Below are positions 49,425 to 58,100 of a DNA stretch of 64,000 nt, in pieces; the stretch's first letter is position 1; the number at the start of each line of letters is the position of its first letter. The notes beneath the pieces are model-generated. The model made no database searches. It saw only the letters and a list, made by a program, of their open reading frames with translations, and was not told the origin of the DNA. A program made the translations under genes and the position numbers. This stretch comes from Anaerolineae bacterium (GTDB taxonomy: Bacteria > Chloroflexota > Anaerolineae > Aggregatilineales > Phototrophicaceae). The stretch is from positions 177,802 through 241,801 of the forward strand of contig JAFLCG010000011.1 of NCBI GenBank assembly GCA_017303635.1. Direction: 5' to 3'.

Positions 49425-50455
49425 TGACTCCGCTGGTTGAAATACGCGACTTGTATTGTGAGATGGTCACCTTTGATGGCGTGGCCAAAGTGCTGAACGG
49501 CGTCAGTTTAACCATTAACAAAGGTGATTTGCTGGGTGTGGTGGGGGAGACCGGCTGCGGTAAATCAGTCACGGCAATGAGTATTCCCCGATTGGTGCCG
49601 CAGCCGCCGGCCCGTTATCCTTCAGGTCAGGTCTTGTTCAATGGTCAGGATGTGCTGAAGATAAGCGCCGAAGAAGTACGCGATCTTCGTGCCAGAAAAA
49701 TCGGCGTGGTGTTTCAAGACCCAATGACGGGTCTGAATCCGGTATTCACCATTGAAGAACAGATGGTTGATTCCATTCTTGCACGCCAGAATGCCCTCCA
49801 TGCCACTGGTTGGGGGCGCGGTTGGTTGCCCTCCGCCCGCGAGGAACGGCGTGCAGCCCGTGAACGCGCAGTCCAATTGTTGCGGCGCGTGGGTATCCCA
49901 GAACCGGAAAAGCGTATTTTTACCTATCCACACGAATATAGCGGTGGAATGCGCCAACGGGTGTTGATTGCATTGGCGATTTCGGGTCGTCCGGAATTGT
50001 TGATTGCGGATGAGCCAACAACTGCTCTGGATGTGTCCGTGCAGGCCCAAATTTTGCGTTTGATTGCCGAATTAGTCCGCGAAATCAATCTGACCGTGAT
50101 GCTCATTACCCATAACATCGGTGTAGTAGCTCAATTGTGTAATCGGATTGCCGTCATGTATGCGGGCAATGTGGTTGAAAGTGGCCCGACGCGGGAGATT
50201 CTGCGGAATCCTAAACATCCCTATACCAAAGGCCTGATGCAGGCCATCCCCGCTGATAACAGCGTGCGCGGGTCACTGCAAGGGGTAGCTGGTAATGTTC
50301 CGAGTTTATTGGCTCCACCATCGGGTTGCCGCTTTCATACACGTTGCTCTTATGTGACAGATCGTTGTAAAGCTGCCTTGCCACCTATGCAAATCGTTGC
50401 GCCAGACCATGAGGTCGCGTGCGTGCTGTACGAAGATGGAGTTCCTGCCTCATGA
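49424..50455 (+). CDS. Peptide ABC transporter ATP-binding protein, DppD/OppD type
   Basis: 343 residues. Walker A GETGCGKSVT, signature YSGGMRQR, Walker B LLIADEPTTALDV, and the C-terminal oligopeptide extension with Cys-rich CRFHTRCSYVTDRCKAA, which in this family can carry an Fe-S cluster. Powers transport together with the next ATPase. 4-nt overlap downstream (ATGA). Confidence 0.96.
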   Translation: MTPLVEIRDLYCEMVTFDGVAKVLNGVSLTINKGDLLGVVGETGCGKSVTAMSIPRLVPQPPARYPSGQVLFNGQDVLKISAEEVRDLRARKIGVVFQDPMTGLNPVFTIEEQMVDSILARQNALHATGWGRGWLPSAREERRAARERAVQLLRRVGIPEPEKRIFTYPHEYSGGMRQRVLIALAISGRPELLIADEPTTALDVSVQAQILRLIAELVREINLTVMLITHNIGVVAQLCNRIAVMYAGNVVESGPTREILRNPKHPYTKGLMQAIPADNSVRGSLQGVAGNVPSLLAPPSGCRFHTRCSYVTDRCKAALPPMQIVAPDHEVACVLYEDGVPAS

Positions 50456-51408
50456 GTTTGTTGGAAGTGCGTGGCCTGACTAAAGTATTCAATCGGACTG
50501 TCCGAGCCGTGGATGATGTCTCGCTGACGATTGAAGAGGGCGCGACTTTTGGTTTGCTGGGCGAGTCGGGTTCGGGCAAGAGTACTCTGGCCCGCCTCAT
50601 TCCTCGACTAATCGAACCGACTGCTGGGGAACTCTATTTTGATGGTCGTCCTTTGCATAACCTTCGTGACCATGAAATGCGCGCTATGCGCGAACGTATT
50701 CAGATCGTATTTCAGAATCCTTTTTCCTCGCTCAATCCGCGCATGACCGTGCGCCAATTGATTGGAGAACCCCTAATCATCTTTGGGCGTGCAACAGGTT
50801 CGGCACTGGATGCGCGTGTTCACGAAATGATGGAACTGGTGGGGTTGCCAATCGAATATCTAAATCGGTTCCCCCACGAGTTCAGCGGTGGACAACGCCA
50901 GCGTATTATGATTGCCCGTGCGTTGATTTTGCATCCGCGTCTGCTCATATTGGATGAACCAACGTCGGCACTGGATGTCTCAGTACAGGCGCAAGTCTTG
51001 AATTTGCTGATTGATTTGCAGAAGCGGCTTGGTTTGACTTATCTACTCATCACCCATGACTTGAGCGTGGTGCGCTATATGTGTGACCAGGCGGCCCTCA
51101 TGTACCTCGGCAAGATCATCGAGTGGGGCACAGTTGATCAGGTATTCCATACCCCCCAACACCCCTATACTCAGGCGCTTTTGGCGGATATTCCCTCCAC
51201 TGACCCTGACCAGAGAATGTTAGAGCGTATCAGTTTGGAGTCCGATATCTTCAGTGCCCGATGGAATGGGCATGGTTGTCGATTTTCGCCGCGGTGCCCC
51301 GCAGCTCAGATTGGTGCCTGCAAGACCAGTGACCCGTCACTAATCCCTACTCAGGCTGGGCACCGGGTAGCCTGTCACCTCATCTCGACTGACTCAGCAA
51401 CAAGCTAA
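50452..51408 (+). CDS. Peptide ABC transporter ATP-binding protein, DppF/OppF type
   Basis: 318 residues from ATG 50452. Walker A GESGSGKST, signature FSGGQRQRIMIA, Walker B LLILDEPTSALDV, and C-terminal CRFSPRCPAAQIGACK. Last gene of the importer operon; convergent with the U32 peptidase gene, 29 nt apart, with no clear terminator between. Confidence 0.96.
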   Translation: MSLLEVRGLTKVFNRTVRAVDDVSLTIEEGATFGLLGESGSGKSTLARLIPRLIEPTAGELYFDGRPLHNLRDHEMRAMRERIQIVFQNPFSSLNPRMTVRQLIGEPLIIFGRATGSALDARVHEMMELVGLPIEYLNRFPHEFSGGQRQRIMIARALILHPRLLILDEPTSALDVSVQAQVLNLLIDLQKRLGLTYLLITHDLSVVRYMCDQAALMYLGKIIEWGTVDQVFHTPQHPYTQALLADIPSTDPDQRMLERISLESDIFSARWNGHGCRFSPRCPAAQIGACKTSDPSLIPTQAGHRVACHLISTDSATS

Positions 51409-51437
51409 GGTTATCTCCATGACCCGGCTCATTTCCA

Positions 51438-53945
51438 TTATATGGTGGGGACCGAAAGATAGTTTTCAGGTACGAACAGCGATCCTTCGGTAGTCCCTTC
51501 AGGGGCGATTTTGCTCAATTGAGCGTCCAGCATAGCCACATCGAGCTTACCGCTGAAGTATCGCTGAAAAGCCGATACGACCTGTGTCACTTGCTTTGCA
51601 GATTCGTGAACAAATTCCACTCGATACTGTCGGATACCACTGTTTAGCATCGCTTCCAAATGTTGTGTAGCAACCTGCGCTTCTGCTCCAAAAACCGTAT
51701 TCCGGCACCCAACATCCGCCATGACAGGATGGCTGCGACCTTGTTCATCTCGTAGTGCAACTTTGTGTTTTTCACACGGATGCCCGCAGTCCAGGTAACT
51801 GGTGCCATTTGAAAGAAAGCGACAAAACACACAGTGCTCGGTGTGAAAGATGGGCAGATGCTGATAGATGATGACCTCGAACGATTGCCCTCCGATGCGC
51901 TGTGCTAGTGTGCATATTTGATCGGCATTCAAGTCATGGGTCGGAGTGACGGTTTTAACACCGAGTTTGAAGAAGGTATCCGCACTGAGTTGATTAGCGA
52001 TGTTGAGGCTGAAGTCGCCAATGAGCGGATGCTGGTGGCGTCCACGTAGCGCTTCGAGCAATCCCCCTGATCGCACGACAATCGCGCAGTCCAGGCGCAA
52101 CAGGAAATTAACGATGCGTTGTTCTTGCGGCTTCAAAACCCGAGGACTGGCAACTCGCGGTGTGATACCTGTGGCTTTGATCTTCTCAATGGACGGACGT
52201 AAACCGTAGAGTTCCAGATAATCCAGTGTGATGCTGTCTGGTCGCAGGTTGATCGCTGCATCCAATTGTTCAGGAGTTCGGACGAGCACATGAAGCTGAA
52301 CTGGGGATGACGCGATGCTCGGCTTTGGGCTAACGTGATCGAGGCTTGACTTGAGCGTCGCGACCGGATTATTGGTCAGGATGATACGGGGCTTTGCTTG
52401 CTGTTCAGTTAGGCGCTCAACCGCTTGTTGACGCAGGCGATTCAGAATGGAACTGGGGATGAACGGCGCACCCACAATGTCCACTGTCACGGAGTTTAAG
52501 GTGTAAGCAGTGTTACCGAGGCGGTTCAATTGACCATGCAGGTACTCATCACTAACGAGCCGCTGGTTAGCCTGCCCAAGTGGTTGATCAGAAACTACTT
52601 GAACAGCTATGTCGGGTGTTTTGACCAGTGTCCAGGTCATTCCAAGCGGTTCACCTTCATGAGCAATGACATGGACGTTGACAGGTTGTTTCTGTACAGG
52701 AGCAGGGTTGTCAAGAAAGGGGCGGGCGGTCTTATCGGTATCAACATCATGTGTGCGCCAGACCCAGTCACCTTTGCGAATGCGACCAAAATCTATCGTG
52801 CGATTGCCAAAGTAGAGCGCTAATTGTGATCCAGCCTGTCGAACTTCATAGAGTCGGCCCCCTTCTTCTACTTCCTGAGGGCTGCGCCAATCGGCTGCAT
52901 CAAAAACAATCCCATCACCGGCTTTAATACTGGCAAGATGGTGGATAGTGGTTGGTTCAATAGCCACATGATCACTGTAGACCCTGGTGACTTTGCCGAT
53001 CAATAGTCCGCGGTGTCGCGGTGATCGCCCGTGTACTACGGCTTGATGATCAGTGCCAGAAAGAAAGTAAGGTCCCATACCGCGTGAATAGACTTGTTGG
53101 ATATGGAGTGCATCAATCTCCTCGATTGGATTAGCACGGCCTTCCCAAGCAGCATCAACAGCCCTTCGATAGGCATTCGTTGTGAGTGCTACATAAGTCT
53201 CATTCTTATAGCGCCCTTCAATTTTCAGGGTGGATATACCCGCTTCAATCATCTCAGGGACTTGTTCGATCGTATATAGATCGCCGGGAGAGAGCAAATA
53301 GCGCAAGTCATCAAGCGGTCTGTATTCATCATCAACGATCAGATCATAAGGCAATCGACAGGCCTGGGCACATTGCCCCCGGTTGGCGCTCCGACCTCCC
53401 CAAGCCTCTGATGAAAAGCATTGGCCGGAATACGATACACACAGTGCACCATGAACGAAAATTTCGAGTTCCAGATCGGTAGCTTGCCGGATTGCCCGAA
53501 TATCCTTGAGCGAAAGTTCTCGTGCGAGTACCACACGGGAAACTCCAATGCGTTCTGCCAGCGCTACACCTTCAGCGCTGGTAATGCTCATCTGAGTGCT
53601 GCCATGCACATCGAGTTCTGGTGCGATTTGTCGTGTCAGTTGAGCGATGCCGATGTCCTGCACAATGATTGCATCGGCACCCGCTCTGGCAATCTGTTCT
53701 AGGGACTGACTAGCTTCGCGAAGTTCATGGTCAAAAACCAGCGTGTTGAACGTCACATAGCCTTTGACCCCGCGAGCGTGCAGCGTTTGCATGACCTGCG
53801 GCAACTCTTGGAGGGTGAAGCCAACTTTTGCACGAGCGCTGAAGTGTTTAAGCCCAAAGTAGACTGCATCTGCACCTGCTTCGATAGCCGCATGAAGTTG
53901 AGGGAAGTAACCAACCGGGCTCATGACTTCGGGTTTGAGGCGCAT
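51438..53945 (-). CDS. U32 family peptidase / collagenase-like protein (RlhA-type, long form)
   Basis: 835 residues. The U32 signature is clear near 165-200: EIFVHGALCVSYSG, then QCFSSEAWGG and RGQCAQACRLPY, giving four conserved Cys. A second Cys set near the C-terminus is in FCRFLSNGTSYLDCGHPC. The long form, with a beta-rich middle domain and a second TIM-barrel-like part, resembles YrrO/RlhA proteins involved in 23S rRNA hydroxylation rather than protein degradation. No signal peptide. Function could be RNA modification; the peptidase name is historical. Confidence 0.9.
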   Translation of the reverse strand: MRLKPEVMSPVGYFPQLHAAIEAGADAVYFGLKHFSARAKVGFTLQELPQVMQTLHARGVKGYVTFNTLVFDHELREASQSLEQIARAGADAIIVQDIGIAQLTRQIAPELDVHGSTQMSITSAEGVALAERIGVSRVVLARELSLKDIRAIRQATDLELEIFVHGALCVSYSGQCFSSEAWGGRSANRGQCAQACRLPYDLIVDDEYRPLDDLRYLLSPGDLYTIEQVPEMIEAGISTLKIEGRYKNETYVALTTNAYRRAVDAAWEGRANPIEEIDALHIQQVYSRGMGPYFLSGTDHQAVVHGRSPRHRGLLIGKVTRVYSDHVAIEPTTIHHLASIKAGDGIVFDAADWRSPQEVEEGGRLYEVRQAGSQLALYFGNRTIDFGRIRKGDWVWRTHDVDTDKTARPFLDNPAPVQKQPVNVHVIAHEGEPLGMTWTLVKTPDIAVQVVSDQPLGQANQRLVSDEYLHGQLNRLGNTAYTLNSVTVDIVGAPFIPSSILNRLRQQAVERLTEQQAKPRIILTNNPVATLKSSLDHVSPKPSIASSPVQLHVLVRTPEQLDAAINLRPDSITLDYLELYGLRPSIEKIKATGITPRVASPRVLKPQEQRIVNFLLRLDCAIVVRSGGLLEALRGRHQHPLIGDFSLNIANQLSADTFFKLGVKTVTPTHDLNADQICTLAQRIGGQSFEVIIYQHLPIFHTEHCVFCRFLSNGTSYLDCGHPCEKHKVALRDEQGRSHPVMADVGCRNTVFGAEAQVATQHLEAMLNSGIRQYRVEFVHESAKQVTQVVSAFQRYFSGKLDVAMLDAQLSKIAPEGTTEGSLFVPENYLSVPTI

Positions 53946-54023
53946 TTGATCTCTTTGCTAAAGCAGATATTTGGATAGGGTGTGTATCGTCAATCAGAGG
54001 TCGTACACATGCTGTCGAATAAG

Positions 54024-55145
54024 TTAGTGTACCAACTTTACGGGTAGTTGAACACTAAAGCAGGTCCCTTTACCAACCTGGCTTTCGACCTTGACGTTTC
54101 CCTGGTGCCGTTCCACGCAGTTTTTCACAATGCTCAATCCTAGCCCCGTTCCCTTGAATTGTTTGGCATTGGCCGCTCGATGAAACGGCTCGAATAACTG
54201 TGGCAAGCTAGCCTCTGGAATGCCAATGCCCTGATCCTCAACGGTTAGCATGAGACACGAGTCTTTTAGCTTGAGGTTGACGTGAATGTGCGTATCGGCT
54301 GGTGAATACTTGAGTGCATTTGAAATCAGGTTGGCGATGATTTGCCGAATCAACTTTGGATCAGCCAATATAGAATCACTGTTATCGGTTTCAAGGATGA
54401 TTTGGTGCCTATTCTGATCAATCAGCCGAAACTCATCAATGATGCCCTCAGCGAAAGTACTTGCATTCAAAGTCTCTGGGCTGAATTCGAGATGTCCGCT
54501 TTCGATCTCGGCCACGATGAGCATATCATCCAGCATCTGAAGTAGCTGTTTTACTGCGCCATCAATACGATCATAGTGACGAGTTTTTTGTTCGGGGGTG
54601 AGCCGATCATTATAGCTGCGGAGTATACCGGAAGCCGCCAGAATACCCGCTAATGGATTTCTGAAGTCGTGAGAGAACATAGCCACTAGTCTCGACTTAA
54701 GGAGACGCTTTTCGTGTTCTTCATCGAAGGCACGAACAAGGGTATCAATTTGGGTCTGGACTTGGCGTTCTTGGATGGCTTTTCTTTCTAATCGGGAACG
54801 AACAGCTTTGAGGACTTCGGCATGTGTGAACGGTTTGGTTAAATAATCGTCGGCACCCAATTCCATGCCTTTGCGGATCGAATCGCGGTCCGAAGCGGCA
54901 GTCAAAAAGATAAATGGGATGTGGGAAAGGTGCGTTTTGGATCGAACTTCAATGAGTACTTCTCGTCCATTGAGTTCAGGCATGGCGATGTCGCACAGGA
55001 TCAGATCTGGCGTAGACTGCTTAATAGCTTCAAGCCCGAGCTTACCGTTTGCTGCATCACTAACCTCATAGCCCTCAAAGGTTAACCAATCCATCACTTC
55101 ATTGCGGATCTCTGCTTCATCCTCGATGATGAGAATTTTGGTCAT
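54024..55145 (-). CDS. Response regulator-histidine kinase hybrid (REC-HisKA-HATPase)
   Basis: 373 residues from ATG 55145 (GAAGG ribosome site at good distance; 55154 is too close to it). N-terminal receiver with acidic IIEDEAE, phosphoacceptor in LILCDIAMPE, T in FLTAAS and K in DYLTKPF. Then a linker helix, HisKA with SHDFRNPL and an HATPase domain (NLISNALKYSP, DQGIGIPE, GTGLGLSIVKN). Soluble. Gene overlaps the giant kinase by about 29 nt and likely receives its phosphoryl group, forming a relay. No DNA-binding output is encoded here. Confidence 0.94.
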   Translation of the reverse strand: MTKILIIEDEAEIRNEVMDWLTFEGYEVSDAANGKLGLEAIKQSTPDLILCDIAMPELNGREVLIEVRSKTHLSHIPFIFLTAASDRDSIRKGMELGADDYLTKPFTHAEVLKAVRSRLERKAIQERQVQTQIDTLVRAFDEEHEKRLLKSRLVAMFSHDFRNPLAGILAASGILRSYNDRLTPEQKTRHYDRIDGAVKQLLQMLDDMLIVAEIESGHLEFSPETLNASTFAEGIIDEFRLIDQNRHQIILETDNSDSILADPKLIRQIIANLISNALKYSPADTHIHVNLKLKDSCLMLTVEDQGIGIPEASLPQLFEPFHRAANAKQFKGTGLGLSIVKNCVERHQGNVKVESQVGKGTCFSVQLPVKLVH

Positions 55146-58100
55146 ACTGAACATCCTTCGATGATTGAATGGGGATTCTCACTGTAAAAGTTGTCCCCTT
55201 ATCTACCTGACTTTCAGGGACGATAGTACCTTTGTGTAGCCCGACAGCTTGTTTAGTGATACTCAGGCCAAGCCCTGTTCCAGAGAGTGTGCCTACATTT
55301 GAAGCACGGTGGAAAGGTTCAAACAAGCGTTTGATATCTTCAGGCGGAATGCCGATACCTTCATCTCGTACCTGAAATATAAGCTCGTCATCTTCATGTG
55401 TGAGTATGACTTGGATGGGCTTTTCATTAGGTGAGTATTTAAGGGCATTGCCAATCAGGTTGCTGATAATTTGCCGCATGAGTCGCTCATCATATTCCAG
55501 AATCACTGGAGCATTTGCTACCTGATAAATGATACGTCCCGGGTATTGCACCTGGCTTTCAAATTCTTCAATGATCTCTCGACATAAGATGTCAAGATCT
55601 CCTTCTACTGGCCTAAACTCTACTCGACCAGCCTGGATTCGCGCCAGTTGGAGCACATCCTCCATGATATCTTTCATGTGAATGACTTGACGATGGATTT
55701 TGTCCAACCTTGCATTGATCTGCGAGGCATCCATCCGTTCTCTATAAATGCTCAACGTTTCGGTGGTTGCCAGGATGACGGCTAATGGTGTACGAAACTC
55801 ATGGGATGCCATCGATACAAACCGTGACTTCAGTTCGCCAAGTTCCTTTTCCTGTTCCAATGCTTCCCTTAAGGCTGCTTCCGCTTGCTTACGGGCGGTT
55901 ATATCAATGACATAGCTCATGACCATTATTTCATTGGCTATATTGATATAGCTCAATTCAATATCTGCTGGGAATGTGCTTTTATCCTTACGATGTCCGG
56001 CAAGTTCCATATTACTTGAGCGATGTTTCATCGGGCTTTCTGAGTAAGTCGCTCGATGCGCAACATGGACTTCCCGCGACTCTTCTGGGACCAATAATTC
56101 GATCGGATTTCCAATGAGCTCGTTTCGTCCATATCCAAAGAGCTTTTCAGTGGCTTTGTTTACCAGGACGATTTGTCCGTTCTGATCGGTGATAATGGTG
56201 GCAATTGGTGCGGATTCAATGAAGAGGCGGAATTTTTCTTCACTGGCCCGTAGAGCATCTTCAGCCTGTTTGCGTTCGGTGATTTCTCGGAATACAGCAA
56301 TTCCTTCGATGAGATGTTGCCTACTCGGATCGCGTATCAAGGTGTTGGTCGCTTCGAACCAACGATAGGTACCATTCTTGTGGAGTACGCGATGAATTAC
56401 TGTGAAGGAGTCCTCATTCATTTCGAAAGCTAATCGACCAGCTTCTGCGCTGTGTAGTCGATCAATCGGATGGACAAAATCAAAAAGTGGTTTGCCGACG
56501 AGTTCATCAGCTGTATAACCGAGCAAGCTTTGACAGGAAGGGCTTGCATAGGTACATAGACCATCCTCATTGGAATATCTGACAATCAAGTCGTGTACGT
56601 TTTCTGCTAGCAGCCTATAGCGTTCTTCGCTGTCCCGTAGCGCAAATTCAGCGCGCTTACGCGCCAGGAGTGAACCGGTTGTTAAAGCATACAGTGCCAG
56701 AATATCGAGCTGGGCTTTACTGATTGGCTGATGTCGAACACCGTTATCGACAGCTAGCCAGCCTAACACTTCTCCATTCCAAAGGGCCGCAACAGCATTT
56801 TGGCCTGTGCCTATTGGCTGGAAGTTAGCAAAAAGCTGGGCTGCATAATCGAACGCAAAGCGTTCAGCACGATCCAGAGTGCGCTTAAGGATTCCTGTCA
56901 GGCTCGCTGGGTCAAGGCGTAAATCATATTCCTTGACAACATTGCCAGACGGATCAGTGCCATAGGTACCTGTTGCACTGCCATCAACGGGATCAAAAAG
57001 GAGAAGTCCTATACGCTCAAATCCAAACTTTGACAAACCTTCTTCCACCGCAATACGGTAGAACGCATCCAGAGTTTCTGTCCGGGTGAGGCGAAGCGTT
57101 GTTTTGTGCAGGTTGGTCAGATATACCTGCATCTCTCGCTCATGTTCCTGTTGGTGTGCTAGTGCTTCTTCAGCGAGTTTACGTCTGGTGATATCAATAT
57201 AGCTGCCGAGTACACCAATGATTTCATTGTCGGCATTGCGTAACGGGAATTTGTTCGTTCGGGAGATCAGGGTGTTGCCATCGGCGACGCGCTGGACCTC
57301 TTCGAGCTCAATCTCCGGGACACCATCTTGGATGATAAGACGGTCGTTTTCGACAAACCCTGCAGTTTCCTCTCTAGACCACGGCAGTTCCAGGTCGGTC
57401 TTGCCAACAATGGCGGTTGTTTCCTTCAAGCCCGCATCTTGTGCAAAAAGATAATTGCAGCCGAGGTATACAGAATTGCGATCTTTCCAGAAAACACGTA
57501 CTGGAATCGTATCCAATACCATTTGAAGCATATTCTGGGATTCGCGTAATTGCTTTTCCCGTTGACGCAGTGCTTCTTCCTTATGCTTGATTTCGGTGAC
57601 GTTGCGGGTAATACCGACTAAGCCAATGAGTTTGCCATAGAGGTTATACAGTGGGACTTTGGTTGTTAGCGCCCAGATCTCGTTGCCGTCTTCGCCAAGT
57701 GAACGTTCCTCCGTATTGACGATAGCTTGCCCAGTCTCAATGACTCTAATGTCATCAGCCTGAAACTTTGCCCCAAGATTTGGCGGGAATAATTCTGTAT
57801 CTGACTTCCCAATCGCGTCATTGGGATTAGCTATCCCAAGCGAACGAGCATGAGCCTTATTGTTTAAGAGCATACGGTGATTGACATCTTTGACATAGAT
57901 GAAATCAGGAACTGTGTCAATGACAGTGCGCAGCAAATTACGTTCTTCGGCGATTGCTCGTTGGGCCAGCTTCCGTTCAGTGATGTCGCGGATGATGCAG
58001 ACCAAACTGGAGACTGCTTTATCGGACCGATTGACTGGAGCAATACTGATTTCAACGTCAATGCTGCTACTGTCTTTCCTCTGTGCGCGCACTTCTAGAT

